DNA of 64,000 nucleotides from Rhizophagus irregularis (lineage: Eukaryota > Glomeromycota > Glomeromycetes > Glomerales > Glomeraceae): contig NC_089439.1 of NCBI RefSeq assembly GCF_026210795.1, positions 4,588,001 through 4,652,000 on the forward strand, given 5' to 3'. Position 1 is the stretch's first letter. Each line of letters starts with the position of its first letter. Shown here in pieces: positions 44,854-55,531 of the stretch. A program made the translations under genes and the position numbers. The notes below the pieces were generated by a model. The model saw only the letters and a program-made list of their open reading frames with translations, searched no databases and was not told the DNA's origin.

Positions 44854-45273
44854 GCAATCTACGATAAACTGAAAGCAAAGGAGGACTCAACTTGGCTCAA
44901 CTTGTTTAAACTAAATAGGGTTTGCCTTAACGGAATATTGCTTTGAGTGTGACCGTTAATTAGCTAAATTTGATAGTTTTTGTAGCATGGCCGTGTCAAT
45001 ACAGAATGTAATATTTAATCATGTGATATGATTAATAATGGTTAAATGATTAAATATAAAAATCTAAGCAAAAGTTTTTACCTATGTAACTATAGGTACC
45101 GCCAGAATTGCCAAATTGAAATCACGGGCATCACTCAATATGGATTTTACCATTTAAATATTAACAAATCATCGAGACCAGCATTATAAATTTACGGATT
45201 ACAAATTATCTACGGCATACCAGAAAAAAATATTTACTTTGTGTAATTTTTATATTTTTGACATTAAATAATT
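44854..45273. other. spacer between kinase gene and Gypsy element 1
   Basis: Kinase 5' flank; nothing else recognised. Confidence 0.5.
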
Positions 45274-45277
45274 ACGG

Positions 45278-46526
45278 TGAGATCCCCCTATTCCCTCTGT
45301 CATCAATTTACAGAGTTGCCACATCGAACGGGCATTCCCATGGTCGAACGAACGAGTAAACGAACGAACGAACAAATAAACGAACAGCATAATTATCAAA
45401 CAACATAAACAACGAACAACATACAACAACATTCTTGGTTCACGAAATAAATAGCGTTAGTAATATAAAACGTCGAATGAAATAAAATAAAATTTAACTT
45501 CTCTAAATTTTCCCCAAATTATATCCACTTTTACCTTTAATTTTAAACTTCGATAGCTCTCGCTACGAATTATTACTTTCCAAAAGTGTATATTTAATTC
45601 ACCTTAAAATTTCCATTTATTCAATTAAAATTAATTAAGCAAACATTAATTAAAGTTTAGGGCGAACCTATTACCTTTAATTAACATTAAACTTCACTAA
45701 CAAATAATTAAAAAATAAAACTTATATTTTTATTGAGTTCTGTGGATGAGAACTGTGGAATTACTTTGAATTCCGTTCTCTATATATACAATTTTTATGC
45801 TACTTTCTATTCTATCTATATACTATCTTTCATGTTCTTTACATATTATCTTTGAACTATCTTTCTAATATACTATCTATATTTTAAATACGCTATCTTT
45901 TAATATGCTATCTTTATATATATGTTATCTTTTTATATATGTTCTTTTTAATATATTATCTTTTATGTTCCATCTTTTTGCTATCTTTTTATATTATCTC
46001 TTATAATATCTTTGTATAATCTTTTTATATTATCTTTTATAATATCTTTGTATAATCTTTTTATATTATCTTTTATAATATCTTATGTTCTTTAATCTTT
46101 CTGACATTATTTTATATGTTCTTTCAATCCGCTTTATGCGTTTTGCTTGTAATCTATCTTTTGTGGCTTATAATTATTCTTTCTAATCGTTCTTATTGTT
46201 AAAGATTGCTAAGCCCCAATTGATCGACTCTATTTATCCTATTGGTTCTTTGTCAATCATTTGATAAATATTACATTATGTAGATCATTACTCTTCCTAA
46301 ATGTTTATCAACATTATAGATATCGCTTAGTTTATATATTACTAAAATATTGAGTTCATAAAAATTATGGGATTCCCATTACTCCTCCTAAATGTTTATC
46401 CTTTTCGGCTAATTATTTATCCATCTACGCCAATTCACAATCAATTTGTTCGTTCTTAATATTTGGAAATTACATTTGGTGGTTGAATTTTATCATCTTT
46501 TTATGCTTGATATTCGGCCGTTTACA
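45278..46526 (-). repeat. LTR, element 1 (3' LTR)
   Basis: Starts TGAGATCCCCC, ends GGCCGTTTACA, 1249 bp. Contains (AACG)n-like repeats near its left end and repeated TATCTTTTTATATTATC units. The 60-aa open frame at its start is shared by both LTRs and is not supported as a gene. Confidence 0.95.
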
Positions 46527-46542
46527 TTATCCCCCTCTTCGC
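46527..46542 (-). other. polypurine tract, element 1
   Basis: On the minus strand GCGAAGAGGGGGATAA abuts the 3' LTR, as expected for plus-strand DNA priming. The same tract abuts the LTRs at 56765-56780 and 62575-62590. Confidence 0.8.
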
Positions 46543-46678
46543 TATTTGTGACCTCACAAATAACTTTAAAAGAATCGAACTCGGGTCTCGTTCATAATAA
46601 TTCTAATTGAATCGAACTCGGGTCTTATCGAATACCTCTTTTCCTTTAATTACTATTCTTGGTGTAAATCCCCCTCGA

Positions 46679-48793
46679 TCATAAAATTTCTTTAACCATT
46701 CTCCATTTTTCCACCTCTTTAAATACTTTTCTCCAACTACTATTGTCATTTTTAACTTTTACTCGACTGTATCTTTTGGTATATTTGTATACGCTCTGAT
46801 TTTCTTCAAACATTTTAACCATGTCCAAATATTCATCCTTTTTTAATGTTGGATATGATGATTTTTCCGTTTTCTTTGTTTCTCTCCCAATGTAATTTTC
46901 CCAACATACATTGCCATCTTTTTCTAAAAATATCACTATTGATTTATCTATTGTTTCTTTCAATCTAAATATTTCTTTTTCCATCTCATGATTTCCATGT
47001 GGAGTAATTAACCCTCTGTCAAAACTTTTCGTCTTTTGGTAATAATATTCACAATATGGTGATTTGTCTAAAATTATTATATCTGTATCTTCATCATATT
47101 CTAACATTCTTCTATTTATTTGTTCCACTACTTCTTTTCTAAATTTCCATTCTGTATCCATCTTTGATTCATAAAATTCATCTTTATCTTTTCTTCTTCT
47201 CTTATAAGTGTTGAATCTTACTTTTAATCCTTGCTTTTCCCATTCTTCAATTAAATTTTGTACTATACTTGTCTTTCCTAATCCGTCTACTCCGTCGATT
47301 ATTACTATTTCTGGTTGATCCTCTACTAACTTTAATAACCTACTTAATGCGTCAGCGTTCGTATTTTCTTTTCCTGATCTATGTATTACTTCAAAATTAT
47401 ATTGCTGTAATTCCATTACCCATCTTGCTCTTTTTCCCTTCGGTATCTTTGCATTCATTAATCCTTTTAATGCACTGTGATCTGTTATTACTTTAAATTT
47501 TCTATCGATCAAATATTTATGAAAATGTTGAACTCCCCAAACTATTCCTAAACATTCCAATTCTGTTATTGGATAATTCTCTTCTGCTGGTAATAAACTT
47601 CTACTTGCATATGCTATTACTACTTCTTTTCCTTTTTCATCTTTTTGACTTAATACTGCACCTAATCCTTTTCCTGATGCATCTGTTATTAATAAAAATT
47701 CTTTCTTCCAATCTGGATGTCGCAATATTGGATATTGTATTAACTTTTCTTTCAATTTTTCAAACGCTTCTTGTTGTTCTCTTCCCCAAATGAAAGGTAT
47801 TCCCTTCTTTCTCAAATCACTTATTGGTCTTGCTATCTTTGAAAAATTCTTCACAAATTTTCTGTAATATGAACAAAGTCCTAAAAATGATCTTACTTCT
47901 TTCACTGTTGTTGGTGCCTTCATTTCTTTTATCTTTTCTATCTTTTTATCGTCTGGCCTTAATCCATCATTTCCTACTATATGTCCTAAAAATTCTATGT
48001 TTCTTTCCAAAAATCTGCATTTCTTTAATTTTATTATTAAATTATTCTCCTGTAACTTCTTCAATACTTTTTCCACATGTTCCATATGGTCTTTCAAATT
48101 TTCTGAATATATCATAATATCATCGATATATACTACTACAAAATCATTTATGTATTCTTCTAATATTTCATCCATTAATCTTTGAAATGTTGCTGGTGCG
48201 TTCGTTAAACCAAACGGCATTACATTATATTCAAACAACCCTTTCGAACATACAAATGCTGTTTTTTCTTTGTCTTCTTCTTTCATTTCTACCTGATTAA
48301 ATCCTGCCGCTAAATCTATACTTGAAAACCATTTTGCTTTTCTGTATTTGTCTAATAATTCATCCATTCTTGGTAAAGGAAAACTATCCATTATAGTTAT
48401 CTTATTTAACTTTCTGTAATCAATGCAAAATCTATATTTTCCTGTTTTCTTTCCTGCTAATGTAACAGGTGAACTCCATGGACTTTTTGATTTCCTTATC
48501 CTTCCCTGTCTTAACAATTTGTCTACTTCTTCGCTTATAAATTTTGCCTTTTCATCTGTTTCTTTATATCTTCTTTGCTTTATTGGTTCTACCCCATCTT
48601 TTATTTTTATCTCATGTTGCGCTGCTTTTGTTCTTCCTTCTATTTCCTCATCGTATTCCAAAATATCTTGATATTCTAATAGTAATTTTACCATATTTTC
48701 CCAAATTGGTTCTTCTACTTCCCCTATACTTAGTTTTTGCATAAATTTTTCACTTGGTTCGAGCATCTTTTCCGTCTCTCTCTTCAGAGCCAA
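46679..48793 (-). CDS. Gypsy pol: reverse transcriptase, RNase H and nucleotide-kinase-like domain
   Basis: The frame opens after an in-frame TAG (48800-48802) that separates it from protease; about 704 codons, no own ATG at the boundary. RT: 'KYRFCIDYRKLNKIT', 'FSSIDLAAGFNQV', 'YIDD' box. RNase H: 'ITDASGKGLGAVLSQ' to 'NTNADALSRL'. From about residue 497 a further domain follows in frame: 'IDGVDGLGKTS' (Walker A, GxxGxGKT), 'IIILDKSPYCEYYYQ' (like the DR(S/Y) motif of thymidylate and deoxynucleoside kinases, with Lys for Arg), then 'SIVIFLE' and a LID-like 'GRETKKTEKSSYPTL'. It ends at 46679 shortly after a deletion junction. No integrase. This order (RH then kinase-like) is unusual for Ty3/Gypsy pol. 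Confidence 0.9.
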   Translation of the reverse strand: MALKRETEKMLEPSEKFMQKLSIGEVEEPIWENMVKLLLEYQDILEYDEEIEGRTKAAQHEIKIKDGVEPIKQRRYKETDEKAKFISEEVDKLLRQGRIRKSKSPWSSPVTLAGKKTGKYRFCIDYRKLNKITIMDSFPLPRMDELLDKYRKAKWFSSIDLAAGFNQVEMKEEDKEKTAFVCSKGLFEYNVMPFGLTNAPATFQRLMDEILEEYINDFVVVYIDDIMIYSENLKDHMEHVEKVLKKLQENNLIIKLKKCRFLERNIEFLGHIVGNDGLRPDDKKIEKIKEMKAPTTVKEVRSFLGLCSYYRKFVKNFSKIARPISDLRKKGIPFIWGREQQEAFEKLKEKLIQYPILRHPDWKKEFLLITDASGKGLGAVLSQKDEKGKEVVIAYASRSLLPAEENYPITELECLGIVWGVQHFHKYLIDRKFKVITDHSALKGLMNAKIPKGKRARWVMELQQYNFEVIHRSGKENTNADALSRLLKLVEDQPEIVIIDGVDGLGKTSIVQNLIEEWEKQGLKVRFNTYKRRRKDKDEFYESKMDTEWKFRKEVVEQINRRMLEYDEDTDIIILDKSPYCEYYYQKTKSFDRGLITPHGNHEMEKEIFRLKETIDKSIVIFLEKDGNVCWENYIGRETKKTEKSSYPTLKKDEYLDMVKMFEENQSVYKYTKRYSRVKVKNDNSSWRKVFKEVEKWRMVKEIL

Positions 48794-48799
48794 GACTTT

Positions 48800-49303
48800 C
48801 TATTTAAAATTCTGGTGCATTTTGAATACCTCTCCTTCATCGTTGCTTTCATATTCTTCGTCATCCTCGCTCTCTTCACTTTCATATATTGCTTCCCTTT
48901 CATATCCTACTGGAATCGTTATTATTTCTCCTCGTTTTTCTATTCTTAAGGTATGATCTTCAAAATTTATTTTTGCATTATACAGCTTCCATATATCATT
49001 TCCCAAAATTAGATCCTCTTCTTCTGAATCGATTACTTCAACTTCTTTTAGTATTTCTAATTCATCTTTGTATCTCAAAGTTATATTTGCCTTTCCTAAC
49101 GCTGCTATCTTTTGCCCATTTGCTATTGTACATCTAAATTTACTTTTTCCAAATATAGGTATATTCAATCTCCTCCTTAATTTGTCTGTTATCACACTTA
49201 CTGCTGCTCCAGTATCTATTATTACATTCACTAATTGATCTTCAACTTCTAATTCTGTTCTCATTGCTGTAGTTCTTTTCTCTTCATTTTTCATAGTTCC
49301 CAC
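48800..49303 (-). CDS. Gypsy retropepsin-type aspartic protease
   Basis: Contains 'NVIIDTGAAVSVITDKL' with the catalytic D-T-G and flanking hydrophobics, 'LILGNDIWKLYNA' as the second conserved block and an acidic tail. 167 codons from the ATG at 49303. It shares the frame of gag (stop TGA at 49313-49315) and of RT (stop TAG at 48800-48802), so gag-PR-pol is one frame broken by two stops. Processes the polyprotein in virus-like particles. Confidence 0.88.
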   Translation of the reverse strand: MGTMKNEEKRTTAMRTELEVEDQLVNVIIDTGAAVSVITDKLRRRLNIPIFGKSKFRCTIANGQKIAALGKANITLRYKDELEILKEVEVIDSEEEDLILGNDIWKLYNAKINFEDHTLRIEKRGEIITIPVGYEREAIYESEESEDDEEYESNDEGEVFKMHQNFK

Positions 49304-49312
49304 CGAGTGTAG

Positions 49313-52300
49313 TCAATTTTTCTCGTTTATGCTTCTTGGTCTATATGTTCCTTCTCTCAATTGTTTATGATACTTAGTATTCTCATTTATCATTTGTCCA
49401 ATTGTTATATTCGCTCTACAATTTTTCACGTCTTCCACAATATCGTAAGGTGGTATTCCATCAGTTAATCTCGGTCCATATTCTCTGGGCTTTCCTGTCC
49501 CTGATGGCTTTGTTCTAACCCAATTTCCAAATTCATCTTGCCGCATTCCAGGGTAAAATGCTTTGCCTTCTTTTGTGAACATTGGTTTATAAAATCTTCC
49601 ATCTTTTGTCATGGGTCGCCGACCATAATTATAATCTTCTGGTCCTATTGGATTATCCCAATTTTGACTATCTTTGTATACATTATTTTGTTCTATCCTT
49701 TCGGGCGTATATCTTGGTGTTGTTGTTCCACTTGGTATTTCTCTATCATCCATTCTATTTCCCGCTTCTCTTAATTCTTCTTGTAAATTTCCTTCTTCAC
49801 CATTATTTTTATATCCCACTACTGGATTCGTCCTTCTTGTTTGTCTTCTTGTCTTTACTGCGTTATCTTTTGCGTATAATTCATTATGATAATTTAATTC
49901 CCTATCTTCATAATCATCGTAATAACCTTGTGTATAATACATTTCACCGTATTGTGGTTCCTCATCTTCATATCCATTATAATCATATTCTTCTTGATCA
50001 TAATACTCGTCCATCATATTCACTCCTACATTCCTTCTTTTCTCTGGACACTCTCCTGAATAATGACCAGCTCTACCACATGTATAGCATGTCGGTACTC
50101 TTTTTTGGAATGACTGATTTCTTTGAATTGGTTGATTTCTTTGCATTGATTGGTTTCTTTGCATTAGTTGATTTCTTTGTGGCAATCGCCTATAGCTCTG
50201 ACTCGCTAAATTTCTTAATCTTTCATTCTCATCTTCTAACATCTTAATTTGTAACTTCGCAAAACTGTCTGCTAATTCATCTACACCTACCCCTTTATTA
50301 TTCCTTACATTCCCTTGAACAATAGGTTCTTGTCTTCTTTGTTCATCATTAATTCCTTTTGGTTGTACTTTATCCGTTAATGCTTCTAAACCTCTTTCTA
50401 CGTTTTTTGCTATCTGAAATGTTGCGTTTAGATCTGCTGGATTGCCCATTACTACATCTTTAGTAAAGTCCGGTTTTAATCCTCTAATAAAAATTCTCTT
50501 TTGCTGATTTGCTGCTACTGCTGCATCACCTCCCGCTCTCTTTAACATATACTTAAATCTCGTAAGGTATTGAGTTACATTCTCGTCTCCCTGTCTAATC
50601 TTTTCTAATTGTTCTAGCCATCTATCTTTAATTTCATCACTTGCATACTTTCCAATTATTCTTACTCTTAATCTTAAATTATGATCTCCATTAACATTCC
50701 AATCGACGATATTTACTCCTTCAGTCTTTAACCAATCTGCTGCTCCTCCCATTAATTTCGCTTTTGCTAATCTAAATCTCTGTGCATCATCATTCCCTAA
50801 ACCATTTGCTGTAAATGTCTCCTCAAATTTATCTGCCCATTCTTCTGGATCTTCTCCACTGGTACCATAAAATGCTGGTATTTCTACAATAGCTCCTCTA
50901 TTTGCGTTTAAATTTCCTATCGCATTGGTATTCGCTTGAACTTCTCCTTGTAATCCTGTCAATGTTATCGGTGGTACTGCTAAATTGTTCCAATCTGCCC
51001 CAATATCATGATTATACATAGTATTCATTAATGCTCTTAGATCTGCTCTGAGTTCATCTCTTGATGCTGCCATTGTTATCTTTGGTTTTATTGGTGGTAC
51101 TGGTGTTATTGGTATTATAGGTACTTCCTTTGATTTTTTATTTTTCTCTTTACTTTTTGGTTTTTTACTTGAGCCAATTTCGGGTCCTTTTATATCCTCT
51201 TCCATTTCATCTTCATCATCTGTTGGATTTTCTTTTTCAATATCTTTTTCACATTCTATGCAGGTTTCTTTTCCAATTTCAAATTCTTTCTTTAATCTTT
51301 CAATTTCACATCTTCCGCATTCTTTTGTGTTTTCAACTCTCCATTGTAATATTTGTTCATCTAATTTTTCATCTTCAAGATTCCATATTGTTAAATATTT
51401 CTTCATAAATTCATATGTTGTTATTATCTTTGCGGTTACTCCAAATTTTCTTATTCTTTCAATTTCCGTTATTTCTACATCATATCCCATTCTTTTCAAA
51501 TCCATTCTAATTATTTCTTCGAATACCTTTGTTGTTTCTGTTTCTTCAACATTATTAGATTCAATAGATTCGTCAGATTCCTCATCTGACATTTCTTCAT
51601 TTTTACTAATTGGTAAATTTTCTTCCTCCCCATCGTCTGTTTCTGTTATAGTATAACTTCTTGGTGTGTCATCACTATCTGTTTCATCTATATTTAATTG
51701 CTCAAACCCCCTAATCTTATCATAAACTCTTTCAATTACTACTTTCGAGATTCCTCCACCACGACCTTTTACGTACATTGTATTCAACATTGATCTAATC
51801 TTTTGTTTGAACGCTTCTATTTTTTCCGTTGACTCATCTTCTTTTAATTCCGCTTCCTCATACAATATATCTTTGTATTTTCTAATAACGCTATCTTTCC
51901 ATTCTATAAACTCTGATATAGCCACTTTATGCCATTCATAAAATTCCCTAAATCTTATATTCACATCCCAATCTTCCAAAATATAACCATATCTTATTAA
52001 TTCTTCATTCCCTATTAATCTGTCCATTGTTTCGTCTTCTTTATCGTTTTCTATACAATCTCTCGCAACCACTATTATTATTATCTTTAGTCCTTTCTCT
52101 CTCAATATTGGTTGTTTCAAGTATCTTATCGATTCAACTATTATATCTAATGCATCTCTAGTTTTTCCTTTCGTATAATTATTTCTTTCTTCACTATCTA
52201 TACTTAATAAATTTATTAACGCCCTTATAGTTTCTGCATTATAATCCCTTATCGTATATTCAAATTTTTGTAATATTCTCCAAAATTTCTTAAAAACTTC

Positions 52301-52441
52301 TGGTGTATCTCTTATTGGATAACATATTTCACATGTTATATTTTCTCCTCTCAATTCGTCTATATCTACATTTCCGATATTTTCGTCATGTCTTAATTTG
52401 TGGTTCTCGTAATCAACCCTCCAAGTTTCATACCATTCCAT
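49313..52441 (-). CDS. Gypsy gag, 1042 aa with long acidic N-terminal extension
   Basis: Start ATG at 52441. Residues 1-450 form an acidic, Cys-containing extension ('CEICYPI' near 37; 'CGRCEIERLKK' near 372) of unknown role, longer than usual for gag. The capsid-like retrotransposon gag domain spans about 520-700 ('AFYGTSGEDPEEWADKFEET', 'KDRWLEQLEKIRQGDENVTQ'). A zinc knuckle 'CYTCGRAGHYSGEC' (CX2CX4HX4C) is at about 784, after Gln/Asn-rich repeats of RNQ(L/S/P). Acidic Tyr-rich sequence and a long tail follow. The stop context is TGA CTA. Confidence 0.9.
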   Translation of the reverse strand: MEWYETWRVDYENHKLRHDENIGNVDIDELRGENITCEICYPIRDTPEVFKKFWRILQKFEYTIRDYNAETIRALINLLSIDSEERNNYTKGKTRDALDIIVESIRYLKQPILREKGLKIIIIVVARDCIENDKEDETMDRLIGNEELIRYGYILEDWDVNIRFREFYEWHKVAISEFIEWKDSVIRKYKDILYEEAELKEDESTEKIEAFKQKIRSMLNTMYVKGRGGGISKVVIERVYDKIRGFEQLNIDETDSDDTPRSYTITETDDGEEENLPISKNEEMSDEESDESIESNNVEETETTKVFEEIIRMDLKRMGYDVEITEIERIRKFGVTAKIITTYEFMKKYLTIWNLEDEKLDEQILQWRVENTKECGRCEIERLKKEFEIGKETCIECEKDIEKENPTDDEDEMEEDIKGPEIGSSKKPKSKEKNKKSKEVPIIPITPVPPIKPKITMAASRDELRADLRALMNTMYNHDIGADWNNLAVPPITLTGLQGEVQANTNAIGNLNANRGAIVEIPAFYGTSGEDPEEWADKFEETFTANGLGNDDAQRFRLAKAKLMGGAADWLKTEGVNIVDWNVNGDHNLRLRVRIIGKYASDEIKDRWLEQLEKIRQGDENVTQYLTRFKYMLKRAGGDAAVAANQQKRIFIRGLKPDFTKDVVMGNPADLNATFQIAKNVERGLEALTDKVQPKGINDEQRRQEPIVQGNVRNNKGVGVDELADSFAKLQIKMLEDENERLRNLASQSYRRLPQRNQLMQRNQSMQRNQPIQRNQSFQKRVPTCYTCGRAGHYSGECPEKRRNVGVNMMDEYYDQEEYDYNGYEDEEPQYGEMYYTQGYYDDYEDRELNYHNELYAKDNAVKTRRQTRRTNPVVGYKNNGEEGNLQEELREAGNRMDDREIPSGTTTPRYTPERIEQNNVYKDSQNWDNPIGPEDYNYGRRPMTKDGRFYKPMFTKEGKAFYPGMRQDEFGNWVRTKPSGTGKPREYGPRLTDGIPPYDIVEDVKNCRANITIGQMINENTKYHKQLREGTYRPRSINEKN

Positions 52442-54011
52442 CGTTGTAATCGTTCATCCAGAATCTTAACTAAAATCTCACCTCCTTTTATATATATATT
52501 TCACTCTCATCGTTTCTATTTTCAATCTTCTATGTTTCTATTTTCAATCTTCTAAACATTCTTTTATCTTTAGATAGATTGCTTCTTTCAATCTTTAAAT
52601 TCCATCTTTCAGTTTTATATATTTACTACTCCATATTCTATTATTAATTTTTGCTGCGCCTCAAAATTTCAAAAATTATTCTAAGTCCACGATCTCCTCA
52701 GACTGTGGAGGTTTTTACTGCGCCACAAAGTTTATCTTTTGTCACCGATATCCATAATTTCACATATCACATTCTAAAATTTATCTCCTATCACCGTGAT
52801 TCATAATTTCACGTGTCATATTCTAAAATTTATCTTCTATCACCGTGATTCATAATTTCACATATCATATATCACAAACTCCAAAATTTTCATAACTTTA
52901 AAAGTTTGTGAATCTTCAATCTTCCTCATCGTCCACATAAATCTTTCTTACTATATATTCTACATTATATAAATTAATCTATAATACACAAAATGTCATT
53001 CTTTTCCAATAGATATCCTTCTTTTCAAATAAATGTTCTTCTTTCAAATAAATGTCCTTCTTTTCGGATTTTACTCTATTATTAAATACTGCACGTAATG
53101 TTCATTATACGGCTCGTTAATGTGTAAATATCCTCCTATTTTATCTTCTTTTAACGGAACATTGTAATGAGAGCGTGAACTAGGACACTACACCAGGAAC
53201 CTTCATCTGAAATGTAGCCTAGGACCTGTAACAATACAACGTATCCATTTTTCCTTCTTCGTTGGCCGACTTGTCCCTTAACGGGTGAATCTAACCTTCC
53301 AAAATCCAGTTTTAAAAGTCATCAGCTATCCATAAAACTCATCTAAACCAACTTATCTTTCCTCAAATTGGTGGACCTATACTGGGCTTATCTCTATCTT
53401 TTTCCCATTGGGTAAAAGCATGATAGTTTACAGGTTTGTCCCATTTTATCCATTCAATGTTTCTTGATAGTAGGTGTCTTTACAACTTTCATTCCCCGTC
53501 CCCAAAGCAATTTGCGCATTATTGAGCTGGGTATCCAGATTTGACGTAACCCATACGTTATAATCTTTAATGTCGAAGAATAAAAATTTTCCAATCTCGA
53601 GCATTTATCCAAAATTCAAACTCAGAGGTAACCCATACCACACAGATGAACCCCAGATAATGCATTGGTGTTCTCCCATTATTAATCTTTATTCCAAAAT
53701 TCATCTTTCATTTCCACATCTCCTTATGAAATTTCTCAGGTACTTTATTCCCGAAAGAAATATTCTTGTGCTTTCTATCGATTAAGTGATTACTTGCACA
53801 ACTTCAAACTTCAATCTTTCACCTTTTCAAGTTTTTAACTCAATTAAATCCTTATTGATTTATTGGTCCCTCCTGAACTCGTCAAAACCTGAAATCTAAA
53901 AATAAATTCTAAAATAAAATATTGATCAATAATACCTATCAGTGACTTACTAACGAAATTAAATTTTCATATTCATTATAATAATAATCATGTGATGATG
54001 ATCATTTCCTT
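52442..54011 (-). other. element 1 leader region
   Basis: The 1.6-kb untranslated leader between primer-binding site and gag. It contains repeated CACCGTGATTCATAATTTCAC-like units (52740-52880) and AAATAAATGTCCTTCTTTC-like units. The short open frames within (for example 53570-53785 plus) are not supported. The homologous leader of element 2 is at 59838-61320. Confidence 0.7.
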
Positions 54012-54029
54012 TCTTGCGAGCATGCACCA
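54012..54029 (-). other. primer-binding site, element 1
   Basis: Two bases inside the 5' LTR the minus strand reads TGGTGCATGCTCGC, complementary to a tRNA 3' end finishing GCATGCACCA. The tRNA species was not identified. Element 2 has the matching site at 61320-61339. Confidence 0.65.
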
Positions 54030-54031
54030 TA

Positions 54032-55280
54032 TGAGATCCCCCTATTCCCTCTGTCATCAATTTACAGAGTTGCCACATCGAACGGGCATTCCCATGGTCG
54101 AACGAACGAGTAAACGAACGAACGAACAAATAAACGAACAGCATAATTATCAAACAACATAAACAACGAACAACATACAACAACATTCTTGGTTCACGAA
54201 ATAAATAGCGTTAGTAATATAAAACGTCGAATGAAATAAAATAAAATTTAACTTCTCTAAATTTTCCCCAAATTATATCCACTTTTACCTTTAATTTTAA
54301 ACTTCGATAGCTCTCGCTACGAATTATTACTTTCCAAAAGTGTATATTTAATTCACCTTAAAATTTCCATTTATTCAATTAAAATTAATTAAGCAAACAT
54401 TAATTAAAGTTTAGGGCGAACCTATTACCTTTAATTAACATTAAACTTCACTAACAAATAATTAAAAAATAAAACTTATATTTTTATTGAGTTCTGTGGA
54501 TGAGAACTGTGGAATTACTTTGAATTCCGTTCTCTATATATACAATTTTTATGCTACTTTCTATTCTATCTATATACTATCTTTCATGTTCTTTACATAT
54601 TATCTTTGAACTATCTTTCTAATATACTATCTATATTTTAAATACGCTATCTTTTAATATGCTATCTTTATATATATGTTATCTTTTTATATATGTTCTT
54701 TTTAATATATTATCTTTTATGTTCCATCTTTTTGCTATCTTTTTATATTATCTCTTATAATATCTTTGTATAATCTTTTTATATTATCTTTTATAATATC
54801 TTTGTATAATCTTTTTATATTATCTTTTATAATATCTTATGTTCTTTAATCTTTCTGACATTATTTTATATGTTCTTTCAATCCGCTTTATGCGTTTTGC
54901 TTGTAATCTATCTTTTGTGGCTTATAATTATTCTTTCTAATCGTTCTTATTGTTAAAGATTGCTAAGCCCCAATTGATCGACTCTATTTATCCTATTGGT
55001 TCTTTGTCAATCATTTGATAAATATTACATTATGTAGATCATTACTCTTCCTAAATGTTTATCAACATTATAGATATCGCTTAGTTTATATATTACTAAA
55101 ATATTGAGTTCATAAAAATTATGGGATTCCCATTACTCCTCCTAAATGTTTATCCTTTTCGGCTAATTATTTATCCATCTACGCCAATTCACAATCAATT
55201 TGTTCGTTCTTAATATTTGGAAATTACATTTGGTGGTTGAATTTTATCATCTTTTTATGCTTGATATTCGGCCGTTTACA
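54032..55280 (-). repeat. LTR, element 1 (5' LTR)
   Basis: 1249 bp, same ends and length as 45278-46526; no difference noticed on reading the two side by side. Confidence 0.95.
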
Positions 55281-55284
55281 ACGG

Positions 55285-55531
55285 CATTACGGCGACTTCA
55301 TATATTACGGTATAAGCTTCATATGCCATAATTAATTCTGATGGCAAGTATATTAAATGTAACCTAGTACACGCACCACATGATTCCTTGTGAACAAAAA
55401 TAAAAATAAATAAACTTACAATGTGAGTCTAACAGTATATGTTTAAACCAATTAAATTTATAAAAAAGAAGAGTCAGTAGGTAAACACCTACAACTAATG
55501 CTACAAATAGCGTGCGTATGTCGGTACTCGG
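55285..55531. other. spacer between Gypsy elements 1 and 2
   Basis: 247 bp of AT-rich sequence with repeated ATTACGG; no feature recognised. Confidence 0.6.

Larger units (their letters stand above)
45278..55280 (-). mobile_element. Ty3/Gypsy LTR retrotransposon, element 1, integrase deleted
   Basis: The 10.0-kb element is flanked by ACGG on both sides (45274-45277 and 55281-55284). It has two 1249-bp LTRs that I could not distinguish by eye, a primer-binding site, a polypurine tract, gag, protease and RT-RNase H-kinase. Integrase and its C-terminal tail are missing: sequence jumps from the end of the kinase domain to the last part of pol at a shared TTCTCCATT. Identical LTRs indicate recent insertion, so integrase was presumably supplied in trans. 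Confidence 0.93.

Noticed and set aside
45250-45432. 60-codon frame at the LTR start, repeated at 53959-54186
   Set aside because: Lies in both LTRs and translates the AACG repeats; element 2 LTRs do not keep it.
49582-50247. 221-codon plus-strand open frame, hydrophobic
   Set aside because: Antisense of gag; composition reflects the complement of acidic codons.
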